Shown: positions 53,051 through 61,166 of the stretch, piece by piece
Numbering within the stretch: the first letter of the stretch is position 1
How the letters are laid out: the number at the start of each line of letters is the position of its first letter
Source of the DNA: Polaribacter sp. BM10
GTDB taxonomy: Bacteria > Bacteroidota > Bacteroidia > Flavobacteriales > Flavobacteriaceae
Direction of reading: 5' to 3'
Length of the DNA: 64,000 nucleotides
Assembly: GCF_002005425.1 (NCBI RefSeq)
Contig: NZ_CP019704.1
Span: 2,066,001 to 2,130,000 of the forward strand
Position numbers and translations under genes: made by a program
Notes under the pieces: model-generated
What the model was told of the DNA's origin: nothing
Databases searched by the model: none
What the model saw: the letters and a program-made list of their open reading frames with translations, nothing else

Positions 53051-54091
53051 TTAAGGTGCAGGATTTGGTATTGCTGCATGTACTGCTTCTATTTCTTTTA
53101 AAACATCTTCAGATAAATTAATATTTATTGAATTGATATTTTCTTTTAACTGACTCATTTTTGTTGCTCCAATAATATTACTAGTTACAAACGGTAACTG
53201 ATTTATAAATGCAAGTGATAATTCTGATAATGTTAAATTGTTCTTTTTTGCAATTGCCTCATATCTCTTTACAGCTTCTAAAGAACCATCGCCCATATAA
53301 CGTGCTATAAATCTAGGAAACAAAGTTCCTCTTGCTCCTTCTGGTTTGTTTCCGTCTAAGTATTTACCAGACAAAACACCTTGCGCCAATGGTGAGTATG
53401 CCAATAAACCAATATTTTCTCTTAAAGAAACCTCACTCATTCCGTATTCGTAGGCTCTATGAATCATAGAATATGAATTCTGTATTGTAACGGGTCTTAC
53501 TAAGTTATTTGAGTCTGCAGTTTGCAAATACTTCATTGTTCCCCAAGGGGTTTCATTAGAAAGTCCGATAGCTTTTATTGTTCCAGATTTTACAAACTTG
53601 TTTAACGTTTCTAAAATTTCTAAATGATTTTCTGCCTCTTTGGATGATGTTTTGTAAGGATAATCTCTAGTACCAAAACAGTTTACACCTCTATCTGGCC
53701 AATGCAGCTGGTATAAGTCTAAATAATCTGTTTGTAATCTTTTTAAACTTGCTTCTACAGCTTCTGTAATATTTTTCCTATTAAAACCACCTGTTCTAAT
53801 ATGTTTTGTATAATCGCCACCACCAGCAATTTTACTTGCCAAAACTACTTTTTCTCTATTACCTGTTTTTTGAAACCAATTACCAATAATTCTTTCGGTT
53901 TCTGCATAAGTTTCTGGCGTTGCTGGTACCGGATACAATTCTGCAGTATCAAAAAAGTTTACACCTTTTTCTAAAGCATAATCCATTTGTTCAAATGCCT
54001 CGTCTTGCGTATTTTGTTTACCCCAAGTCATGGTTCCTAAACAGATTTTAGAAACTTCTATCGATGTATTACCAAGTTTTGTGTATTTCAT
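53051..54091 (-). CDS. Aldo/keto reductase (Tas-like)
   Basis: A 346-residue NADPH-dependent TIM-barrel oxidoreductase. The motifs are FFDTAELYPVPATPETYAETE (catalytic Asp/Tyr), the KIAGG segment after REKVVLASK (catalytic Lys), LDLYQLHWPDR (catalytic His), and the cofactor-binding end NIIGATKMSQLKENI. Length and the PATPETY insertion match E. coli Tas, a member of the Kv-beta-like branch. Monocistronic. Substrate unknown. Confidence 0.92.
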   Translation of the reverse strand: MKYTKLGNTSIEVSKICLGTMTWGKQNTQDEAFEQMDYALEKGVNFFDTAELYPVPATPETYAETERIIGNWFQKTGNREKVVLASKIAGGGDYTKHIRTGGFNRKNITEAVEASLKRLQTDYLDLYQLHWPDRGVNCFGTRDYPYKTSSKEAENHLEILETLNKFVKSGTIKAIGLSNETPWGTMKYLQTADSNNLVRPVTIQNSYSMIHRAYEYGMSEVSLRENIGLLAYSPLAQGVLSGKYLDGNKPEGARGTLFPRFIARYMGDGSLEAVKRYEAIAKKNNLTLSELSLAFINQLPFVTSNIIGATKMSQLKENINSININLSEDVLKEIEAVHAAIPNPAP

Positions 54092-54172
54092 TTATATAAA
54101 ATGTATCTCTTAATTTAAATATTTACGACAATAAATTGCTTACGAATTTAAAGCTAAATCTATAAAAAAACA

Positions 54173-54205
54173 ATAAGCGCATAATTTTAAAAATTATACG
54201 CTTAT
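54173..54205 (-). terminator. Terminator of pgk
   Basis: A 16-bp stem with one mismatch (ATAAGCGcATAATTTT/AAAATTATaCGCTTAT), followed on the minus strand by a U-tract, about 20 bp after the pgk stop. Confidence 0.85.
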
Positions 54206-54225
54206 CAATAAAATATATTAGTTTC

Positions 54226-55413
54226 TTATTTTAAAATAGCTTCTATACCTGGTAATGTTTTTCCTTCTAACATTTCTAGCATTGCGCCACCACCTGTAGA
54301 CACGTAGCTTACTTTTTCTGCAAAACCAAATTGCTTAACTGCAGCTACAGAATCTCCTCCACCTACTAAAGAAAAAGCTCCGTTTTTAGTTGCATTATCA
54401 ATAGAATTTCCTAAGGCAATTGTGCCTTCAGAAAATGTTTCCATTTCAAAAACACCTAACGGTCCGTTCCACAAAATAGTTTTACATTTGTTTACAACAA
54501 CATCAAAATTTTCTCTAGATTTTGGTCCTGCATCTAAACCTTGCCAACCATCAGGAATTTGAGTAATATCTAAAACTTTAGTATTTGCAGCGTTATTAAA
54601 ATCATCCGCAGCAATTACATCTACAGGTATATGTACTTCTACACCTTTTTCTTTTGCTTGCTTTAAAATATCTAAAGCTAAATCCATTTTATCATCTTCA
54701 CAAATAGAGTCACCAACTGTGCCACCTTGTGCTTTGATAAATGTAAAACTCATACCACCACCAATTATTAAGTGATCTACTTTGTCTAAAATATTTTCTA
54801 TTACTGTAATTTTAGATGAAACTTTTGCGCCTCCTAAAATTGCCAAAACAGGTTTTTCTGAATTGTTTAATACTTTATCTATACTTTCGATTTCTCTTGC
54901 TAATAAATTTCCGAAGCATTTATTTTCTTCAAAGAATTGTGCAATAATTGTTGTTGATGCATGCGCTCTATGTGCAGTACCAAAAGCATCATTTACATAA
55001 ATATCACCAAACTTAGATAGTTTTTCTGCAAAAGCAACATCTCCTTTTTTCTCTTCTTCGTAAAAACGTAAATTTTCTAATAATAAAATTTCTCCAGATT
55101 CTAAGTTTGCAACTGCTTCTTCTACTTTATCACCAATACAATCTTCTACAAACTTTACATTACAACCTATAATATCTACTACAGATTTAACAATATGTTT
55201 TAAAGAAAATTCTTCTTGAAAACCTTTTGGCCTTCCTAAATGAGACATTAAAACACAACTTCCTCCTTGTTCTAAAATATCTATAATTGTAGATTTAGCT
55301 GCTTGAATTCTTGTAGTGTCTGTAACTTCAAATTTATCATTTAAAGGAACATTAAAATCTACACGAATAATTGCTTTTTTATTTTCGAAATTAAAATCTT
55401 TTAGTGTTTTCAT
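54226..55413 (-). CDS. pgk: Phosphoglycerate kinase
   Basis: A 395-residue glycolytic kinase that transfers phosphate from 1,3-bisphosphoglycerate to ADP. The substrate-binding opening is KKAIIRVDFNVPLNDKFEVTD. It also has SHLGRPKG, VNDAFGTAHRAHAST, the hinge AILGGAKVSSKI, and the nucleotide-binding GGGMSFTF and FSLVGGGDSVAAV motifs. Length is standard. It is monocistronic with an exact -7 element 17 bp upstream. Confidence 0.97.
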   Translation of the reverse strand: MKTLKDFNFENKKAIIRVDFNVPLNDKFEVTDTTRIQAAKSTIIDILEQGGSCVLMSHLGRPKGFQEEFSLKHIVKSVVDIIGCNVKFVEDCIGDKVEEAVANLESGEILLLENLRFYEEEKKGDVAFAEKLSKFGDIYVNDAFGTAHRAHASTTIIAQFFEENKCFGNLLAREIESIDKVLNNSEKPVLAILGGAKVSSKITVIENILDKVDHLIIGGGMSFTFIKAQGGTVGDSICEDDKMDLALDILKQAKEKGVEVHIPVDVIAADDFNNAANTKVLDITQIPDGWQGLDAGPKSRENFDVVVNKCKTILWNGPLGVFEMETFSEGTIALGNSIDNATKNGAFSLVGGGDSVAAVKQFGFAEKVSYVSTGGGAMLEMLEGKTLPGIEAILK

Positions 55414-55429
55414 TATTGTTTGTTTTTAA

Positions 55430-55437
55430 CAAAAATA
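55430..55437 (-). promoter_or_regulatory. -7 element of pgk
   Basis: TATTTTTG on the minus strand is an exact TAnnTTTG, 17 bp before the pgk ATG. Confidence 0.5.
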
Positions 55438-55515
55438 CCTAAATCTTTAGGTTTATAGAAATTGATTACTGAAAAATTAAGATATCGTTTGCGTAGACTA
55501 TACGCTACATCAATT

Positions 55516-56307
55516 TTAAGATTTAAACTTGTTTTTAAGTTTATTAACAGGGCTAGTTGCTCTATTTTGATATGCGTGCATTGTACTGCTTAAAATTAAT
55601 ATAGTTGCTGCTACAAAAGCAATTGTTTCTATAGTATTGTTTTTATTGGCAACCCCAATTGCTATTAAAGCCCAAGCTCCAACTAAAGCAAACTCTCTTA
55701 AGTTTCTAGACCATGTAACTATTAAGTTAATTATTGTCGCAATAATTATTAGAATAATCGTCCAGATTACAGGAGAAATTCCAAAACCAGACCAATTTAT
55801 TTTCACTAAATACGATGATACATTTGCAATACTTGCAACCGTTACCCAACCAGCGTATATTACAAAAGGCCACCACAGAAAAAATATAATTGATAAAGGA
55901 GCATCCCAAATTTCCATTTTATTGTTTACAACAATTTTTAAAATAGAAAAGAGCAAAATAAAAATGCAAATACAAGACAAACCGGTAAACTCATAAATCC
56001 AACAGAAAACCCAAGCCATGTTTGCTAAACAAGAAATTAAAAACCAGAAGCCTATTTTGTCTACAAAATTGTTATCTTTTACATCTACAAAAAGACTTCT
56101 ACCTTGATAGATTACAAAACCAAATAATAATAAATATATAATTCCCCAAATAGAAAAAGCATAACCAGCAGGTGTAAATAGAGTGTTTAAATTTTTAGAC
56201 ACACTACCTATTGTTGTGTTATTCATGGCACCTGTATTTGATAAATAATTTATAAACACCATGGCAACAAAGGCAATACCATTTGTTATTTGTAAAAACT
56301 TTTTCAT
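55516..56307 (-). CDS. TspO/MBR-family tryptophan-rich sensory protein
   Basis: A 263-residue membrane protein with about seven to eight hydrophobic segments, longer than the five-helix TspO core (about 160 residues). Family-like features are FTPAGYAFSIWGIIYLLLFGFVIYQ, MAWVFCWIYEFTGLS, LWWPFVIYAGWVTVASIANVS and the late ALIAIGVANKNN. TspO proteins bind tetrapyrroles in other bacteria, but the longer form may have a different ligand. Monocistronic between pgk and the divergent holB gene. Confidence 0.8.
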   Translation of the reverse strand: MKKFLQITNGIAFVAMVFINYLSNTGAMNNTTIGSVSKNLNTLFTPAGYAFSIWGIIYLLLFGFVIYQGRSLFVDVKDNNFVDKIGFWFLISCLANMAWVFCWIYEFTGLSCICIFILLFSILKIVVNNKMEIWDAPLSIIFFLWWPFVIYAGWVTVASIANVSSYLVKINWSGFGISPVIWTIILIIIATIINLIVTWSRNLREFALVGAWALIAIGVANKNNTIETIAFVAATILILSSTMHAYQNRATSPVNKLKNKFKS

Positions 56308-56374
56308 ACTTTATTTTTGATTTTTGTAATCATTAAAAATACAAAAATTTCTAATTAAAAATTTAAGAAACACT

Positions 56375-56382
56375 TATATTTG
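56375..56382 (+). promoter_or_regulatory. -7 element of holB
   Basis: TATATTTG on the plus strand is an exact TAnnTTTG, 3 bp before the ATG at 56386. Transcription would begin at or just after the ATG, implying a leaderless message or a start further in. It rules out a TTG at 56380 as the start. Confidence 0.45.
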
Positions 56383-56385
56383 CTT

Positions 56386-57528
56386 ATGCTTTTTAACCAA
56401 GTTATAGGTCAAGATCACATAAAAAACCATTTGCAAGTTTCTGCAAAAAATGGTAGAATACCACATGCTCAATTGTTTGTAGGAAAAGAAGGTAGCGGTA
56501 CTTTACCAATGGCTATTGCCTATGCGCAATATTTATTATGTAATTTTTCTGATAATGTAGAAGCTTGTAATATTAAATGCGAAAAACTACAACACCCAGA
56601 TTTACATTTTGCTTTTCCGGTAACCACAAATAACACTGTAAAAAAACATGCTGTTAGTAATTTATTTTTGGAAGATTGGCGAGATTTCACAAAAAATCAT
56701 CCCTACGGAAGTCTCTTTAATTGGTTGCAATTTATTGGTGTAGAAAATAAACAAGGTAATATTGGTGTTGATGAAGCAGAAGCTGTTGTAAAAAAATTAC
56801 AGTTAAAATCTTACGAAGGTGGTTTTAAAGTGATGATTATTTGGATGGCAGAAAAAATGAATATTGCAGCATCAAATAAACTTTTAAAATTAATAGAAGA
56901 GCCACCAAATAAAACTGTTTTTTTACTAATTACAGAAAGTGAAGAACAGATAATAAACACCATAAAATCTAGATGTCAGGCCTTGCACTTTCCTGCTTTA
57001 AGTGAAAGTGATATTGCGAATGCTTTGATTGAAAGAGAAAATTGTTCTGAAAATGAAGCCGCTAAAATTGCGCATCAAGCAGAAGGAAATTATAATAAAG
57101 CCGTACACCTATTACATAATGATTCTTCTGATATGGTATTCGAAGAATGGTTTGTTGCTTGGATTCGTACTGCATTTAGAGCCAAAGGAAACGCAGCAGT
57201 TGTACAGCAATTAATAGAATGGTCTGAAACTATTGCTAAAACAGGTAGAGAAACTCAAAAACGATTTTTAGAGTATTGTTTACAGTTTTTTAGACAAGCT
57301 TTGCTACTTAATTACAAAAGTGACAATTTGGTTTTTATGGAAACTAAAACAGGTTTTGATCTTTCTAAATTTGCCCCTTTTGTGCACGCTGGTAATATTT
57401 TAGAGATTGAAAAAGAACTAAATGATGCAATGTATCATATCGAAAGAAACGGAAATGCTAAAATTATTTTATTAGACCTTTCTATGAAATTAACAAGATT
57501 TCTTCATAAGAAGGAAGAAACTTTGTAA
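56386..57528 (+). CDS. holB: DNA polymerase III subunit delta'
   Basis: A 380-residue clamp-loader subunit. It has the AAA+ fold (NQVIGQDHIKNHLQVS; HAQLFVGKEGSGTLPMAIAYA), but the Walker A lysine is absent (SGTL), as expected of delta', which does not hydrolyse ATP. A partly kept cysteine module (LLCNFSDNVEACNIKC) follows, then the VDEAEAVVKKLQLKSYEGGFKVMII motif, EPPNKTVFLLIT and the SRC motif (SRCQALHF). I use the ATG at 56386, because a TTG two codons upstream overlaps the promoter. Confidence 0.92.
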   Translation: MLFNQVIGQDHIKNHLQVSAKNGRIPHAQLFVGKEGSGTLPMAIAYAQYLLCNFSDNVEACNIKCEKLQHPDLHFAFPVTTNNTVKKHAVSNLFLEDWRDFTKNHPYGSLFNWLQFIGVENKQGNIGVDEAEAVVKKLQLKSYEGGFKVMIIWMAEKMNIAASNKLLKLIEEPPNKTVFLLITESEEQIINTIKSRCQALHFPALSESDIANALIERENCSENEAAKIAHQAEGNYNKAVHLLHNDSSDMVFEEWFVAWIRTAFRAKGNAAVVQQLIEWSETIAKTGRETQKRFLEYCLQFFRQALLLNYKSDNLVFMETKTGFDLSKFAPFVHAGNILEIEKELNDAMYHIERNGNAKIILLDLSMKLTRFLHKKEETL

Positions 57529-57531
57529 GTT

Positions 57532-58089
57532 TTAAATACCTTTTGCTGCTCTTTTTGCTATATACAATTCTGCAATTGTAGGGTTTTCTGGACACGCTTT
57601 TATTTGTTCGAAAACATCACCCGCTTTAACTAACCCTGTTTTAAGTACTTTAAAATAAACACCGCAATAAGTTGTATTCCAAAATTGTTTTACAATTTTC
57701 ATATCATTAAAACGAACTCCTAATTTCATACAAGGATTTCTTTGAACAGTAGCCTCTAAAACAGTTTCACCAACTTTAAAAGTATCTCCTTGATGTATTT
57801 TTGTTTCATCTAAATCATCTACGGTTAAATTTTCGCCAAACATGCCCATTTCAAAATTTAAATCAGGATATAACTCCTTAAAGTATGCGTAATGTTTTAA
57901 AGAATAACCATAAACTGCTTGTAAAACGCCACCATGATGTTCTCTATCACAAATTGCATCTTCTTTTACTTCTTCAATATCTAAAAAAATAGGTTTATCT
58001 ACAGCATATTTAAAAATACCTGTAGTTACGGATTTACCTTTCCAGTTAACCTCTTTTTTTTTACCAATATTTGTAGTAACAATTTTCAT
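57532..58089 (-). CDS. MOSC-domain protein (YiiM-like)
   Basis: A 185-residue protein with a MOSC domain. Visible motifs are DREHHGGVLQAVYGYSLKHY (conserved His pair), MGMFGENLTVDDLDETKIHQGD and the conserved cysteine in QRNPCMKLGVRF. MOSC domains bind molybdenum cofactor; E. coli YiiM reduces N-hydroxylated compounds. It lies 3 bp from the convergent holB stop and 9 bp after the enoyl-CoA hydratase gene. Its redox partner is not evident. Confidence 0.88.
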   Translation of the reverse strand: MKIVTTNIGKKKEVNWKGKSVTTGIFKYAVDKPIFLDIEEVKEDAICDREHHGGVLQAVYGYSLKHYAYFKELYPDLNFEMGMFGENLTVDDLDETKIHQGDTFKVGETVLEATVQRNPCMKLGVRFNDMKIVKQFWNTTYCGVYFKVLKTGLVKAGDVFEQIKACPENPTIAELYIAKRAAKGI

Positions 58090-58098
58090 GAAAAAGAT

Positions 58099-58866
58099 TT
58101 ATTTTGTGAATTTAGATAATGCTTTCTTTGTAAAATCAGACAAAACCAATTCACCAGAAACAGCAGCTCTTGCTTCTAATAAAGCAGACCAATTTTCTGT
58201 ACCTTTCCATAAAGCTTTTTTCATTTCTGCTAAAGCCATCGGATTATAACTAGCCAATTTTGAAGTTAAAATATCTATTTCTTTATCTAATTCTTTCTGA
58301 TTTTCTAAAACTTTAGCATATAAACCTTTTTCTTTTGCCCAATACGCATTTTTCCAGCTTGTAGCGTCTAAAGTTAATTCTGCTGTACCAGAAACACCAA
58401 TTTTTCTAGACACTGCAGGTTCTATAACAAAAGGACCAATACCTATTGTAAATTCAGATAATTTTATCGAAGCACTTTCTGTTGCCAAAACATAATCACA
58501 AGCTGCAGCAATACCAACACCACCGCCAACTGTTTTACCTTGAATTCTACCAACTATTAATTTACCACAAGTTCTTATGGCGTTAATTACATTTGCAAAA
58601 CCAGAGAAAAACTGTTTTCCTTCATTCAAATTAGATACAGCGACCAACTCATCAAAAGAAGCACCTGCACAAAAAGCTTTTTCTCCTTCCGACTTTAAAA
58701 CAATTACGGAAACATCATTATTTGATCCAACAGACAATAATTCTTTGGTTAATCTAGCTAATAATTCTCCAGGAAAAGAATTACTTGCAGGATGCCCAAA
58801 TTCTATTGTTGCAATATTATTTTGAATGTTAGTGTATAAACTTCCGTTTTCTCTAGTTGTAGCCAT
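58099..58866 (-). CDS. Enoyl-CoA hydratase/isomerase family protein
   Basis: A 255-residue crotonase-fold enzyme. The oxyanion motifs are AFCAGASFDELVAV and GKTVGGGVGIAAACDYVLATESASIKLSEFTIGIGP. One of the two catalytic glutamates of classic hydratases appears replaced in the second motif (IGIGPF), so the exact reaction (hydratase, isomerase or thioesterase type) is open. No signal peptide. It precedes the MOSC gene by 9 bp and follows MATE by 66 bp on the same strand. Confidence 0.88.
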   Translation of the reverse strand: MATTRENGSLYTNIQNNIATIEFGHPASNSFPGELLARLTKELLSVGSNNDVSVIVLKSEGEKAFCAGASFDELVAVSNLNEGKQFFSGFANVINAIRTCGKLIVGRIQGKTVGGGVGIAAACDYVLATESASIKLSEFTIGIGPFVIEPAVSRKIGVSGTAELTLDATSWKNAYWAKEKGLYAKVLENQKELDKEIDILTSKLASYNPMALAEMKKALWKGTENWSALLEARAAVSGELVLSDFTKKALSKFTK

Positions 58867-58932
58867 AATTGTAAATTTTGAGTAAAAATAAGTTTTAAAA
58901 AATTAATAAAAGAATACTAATTTCTGATAAAA

Positions 58933-60276
58933 TTAAATTTCCGAACTGTTTTCTGCCAATGGAATAAATTTATTTCTAAATTTAAAAACCAAAGGCAAAC
59001 CTCTAGCAATAATCCATAATGTAAAAGCAATCCAAATAGCAACTAATTTATATTCTAAATAATCAAAAAAGAATAATGTGGGTATAAAAACAAAACCGGT
59101 TGCCAAAATTAAAAGGTTTCTTAAGTATTTCATTTCTCCCATACCTTTAAACATTCCATCGAAAATAAAGGTTACTGCGTTTATAGGTTGTGTAATTAAA
59201 ACAATCCAAAAAACAGCATAAAACTGTTCTAAAACTGCATTTTCTTTGGTAAAAATTTCCCCAATAAAATTGTAAAAAAGAAAACCTATTAAGCCAATAC
59301 AAACACCTACAATTAAACCATATTTAAATAATTTATTACTTAATTCAAGCAAACTTTTATAATCTTTTGCACCTAATAATTTACCAGACAAAATATTACC
59401 TGCACTAGAATAACCATCAATCATAAAAGCGCCCAATAACCAAATATTTAAACTAATTGTATAGGCGGCAATATATTCTTTACCGTAACCTGTTGCGTAA
59501 GAAGTAGCAAAATACAAGGCTACATTTAATGCAATTGTTCTAATAAAAAGGTTACCAATCATACCCAATAATCTTGGAATTTCGACATGAAAAGGCAATC
59601 TAACTTTTAAAGAAATAGGTGTTTTTTTAATTAATAAATATAAAGAGATTATAGCCATAGAAACCTGTGCAATTACACTTGCATAAGCAGCACCTTCTAT
59701 ATGCATTGCAGGTACAAAACCCTTTATACCATAAACCAAAATTAAATCTAAAATAATATTTATTGATGCGCCAATTATAGCAATAATCATTGGGTAAAAA
59801 GTGTTCTGTAAACCTCTAAAAGTACCAAATATGGCAAATACAAATAATGCAAACGGAAAACCAAATATTCTAATATTAAAATAGGTGATACAAAATTCTA
59901 AAATTTCTCCTGAAGCATTATAAAATTGAAAAATTTGTCTAGAAAACGGATATGATATTGCTAATACAATTAAGCTACCAAATACAATTATTGCAATTGC
60001 TTGTGCTGGTAATTCTTTAATATCATTAATCTTATTAGCGCCTACATATTGAGAAACTATAGATGAAATTGCACTTCTAATTTGCCCAAAAACCCAAATA
60101 AGCATCGAGATAAACGCACCAACAATACCAACTGCAGCAAGACTTTCTGTGGCATTTGTATCTATATTACCAATTATTGCAGTATCTGTAATCGATAAAA
60201 CAGGTTCTGCAATACCAGCAATTAAAGCAGGAATTGCTAATTTATTTATATTTTTAAAGCTAATATTTACATTCAA
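58933..60276 (-). CDS. MATE-family efflux transporter
   Basis: A cation-coupled drug/toxin exporter of about 447 residues with twelve predicted membrane segments in two halves. Features are KLAIPALIAGIAEPVLSITDTAIIGN (first helix), VSQYVGANKIND, FRGLQNTFYPMIIAIIGASINIILDLILVYG (DinF/NorM-type end of half one), FMIDGYSSAGNILSGKLLGAKD and FDGMFKGMGEMKYLRN. The ATG at 60303 overlaps the -7 element (60293-60300) and cannot be transcribed from it. I prefer the TTG at 60276, which gives MNVNISFKNINKLAIP, close to family starts. Confidence 0.9.
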   Translation of the reverse strand: MNVNISFKNINKLAIPALIAGIAEPVLSITDTAIIGNIDTNATESLAAVGIVGAFISMLIWVFGQIRSAISSIVSQYVGANKINDIKELPAQAIAIIVFGSLIVLAISYPFSRQIFQFYNASGEILEFCITYFNIRIFGFPFALFVFAIFGTFRGLQNTFYPMIIAIIGASINIILDLILVYGIKGFVPAMHIEGAAYASVIAQVSMAIISLYLLIKKTPISLKVRLPFHVEIPRLLGMIGNLFIRTIALNVALYFATSYATGYGKEYIAAYTISLNIWLLGAFMIDGYSSAGNILSGKLLGAKDYKSLLELSNKLFKYGLIVGVCIGLIGFLFYNFIGEIFTKENAVLEQFYAVFWIVLITQPINAVTFIFDGMFKGMGEMKYLRNLLILATGFVFIPTLFFFDYLEYKLVAIWIAFTLWIIARGLPLVFKFRNKFIPLAENSSEI

Positions 60277-60292
60277 AAGATAGATGTTTTTG

Positions 60293-60300
60293 CAAATGTA
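60293..60300 (-). promoter_or_regulatory. -7 element of MATE gene
   Basis: TACATTTG on the minus strand is an exact TAnnTTTG. It decides the MATE start and faces a divergent -7 element at 60345-60352. Confidence 0.5.
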
Positions 60301-60316
60301 CATTTCTAAAAAATGA

Positions 60317-60330
60317 AATCGAAAACGATT
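60317..60330. promoter_or_regulatory. Candidate operator between divergent MATE and universal stress promoters
   Basis: A perfect 5-N4-5 dyad AATCG-AAAA-CGATT. Its centre is 25 bp from the universal stress -7 centre and 27 bp from the MATE -7 centre, where the -33 boxes of both divergent promoters should be. Sequence differs from the GTAAC-type dyads. Confidence 0.45.
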
Positions 60331-60344
60331 CTATTAAAATTAAC

Positions 60345-60352
60345 TAACTTTG
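60345..60352 (+). promoter_or_regulatory. -7 element of the universal stress protein gene
   Basis: TAACTTTG on the plus strand is an exact TAnnTTTG, 21 bp before the ATG. Confidence 0.5.
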
Positions 60353-60373
60353 TAATAATAAAAACAAACCATT

Positions 60374-61165
60374 ATGAAACACATTTTAGTACCCATTGGA
60401 TCTACAGAAAACGCACAAAAAACCTTACAATATGCTATTGATTTTGCTTCAGAAATTAATGCAAAAGTCTTTGTTTTTAGAGCGTACAGTGTGCAGTCTA
60501 AAGCAGGAACAATGAAAAATGTAGATGCAATTATAGAAAAAGAGACTAATTTGTATCTAAGAACTATGGTTAATATTTGCGATGTTAAAAATGTTGAAAT
60601 TAAACTGATTTCTGCTAAAGGTAACGTTGTAGATAGTGTTGAAGCTATAGATCAAGAATTGGGTATTGACCTAGTAATTGTTGGTACAAAAAGTAATTCT
60701 ATAAAAGAAGGATTATTCTTAGGTAGAACCGCTGGTAGTTTAGTTAAAAAATCTAATTTGGCAATATTGGCTGTACCAGAAAATTATGAATATAAAACTG
60801 TTTCTAATATTTTAATGGCTTTTAAATCTGGTGTTGTAAAAAGTAAAACCGTTTTAAAGCCTTTAGAGTTTATTGTTAATAAATACAAAGCACAAGTAAA
60901 CTTATTATTGGTTAAAACACCAAGTTATAAAGAAGAACACTTAGTGCTTCATAAAGATTTAGAAAGCTTACAAAGCACATTAACTGTTACCGAAAATGCA
61001 ACTACTTTTCAAGGTGTTTTAGAAAACATAAAAACACACAACCCAGATATGTTATGTGTATTTAGAAGAAAAAGAGGTTTCTTTAAAAAACTATGGGAAA
61101 AGAACACTATTCTTAAAGAAGAGTTTTATTCTAACGTACCACTATTAGTTTTAATAGGTAAGTAA
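60374..61165 (+). CDS. Universal stress protein (two UspA domains)
   Basis: A 263-residue cytoplasmic protein with two tandem UspA-type domains. The first (about 1-140) starts KHILVPIGSTENAQKTLQYAIDFASEI and keeps the ATP-binding end GTKSNSIKEGLFLGRTAGSLVKKSNLAILAVP. The second (about 145-263) starts VSNILMAFKSGVVK and ends FYSNVPLLVLIGK without a clear ATP loop, so it is probably degenerate. The gene faces a divergent MATE gene across a possible shared operator and ends 1 bp before a convergent nuclease gene. Confidence 0.9.
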   Translation: MKHILVPIGSTENAQKTLQYAIDFASEINAKVFVFRAYSVQSKAGTMKNVDAIIEKETNLYLRTMVNICDVKNVEIKLISAKGNVVDSVEAIDQELGIDLVIVGTKSNSIKEGLFLGRTAGSLVKKSNLAILAVPENYEYKTVSNILMAFKSGVVKSKTVLKPLEFIVNKYKAQVNLLLVKTPSYKEEHLVLHKDLESLQSTLTVTENATTFQGVLENIKTHNPDMLCVFRRKRGFFKKLWEKNTILKEEFYSNVPLLVLIGK

Positions 61166-61166
61166 A

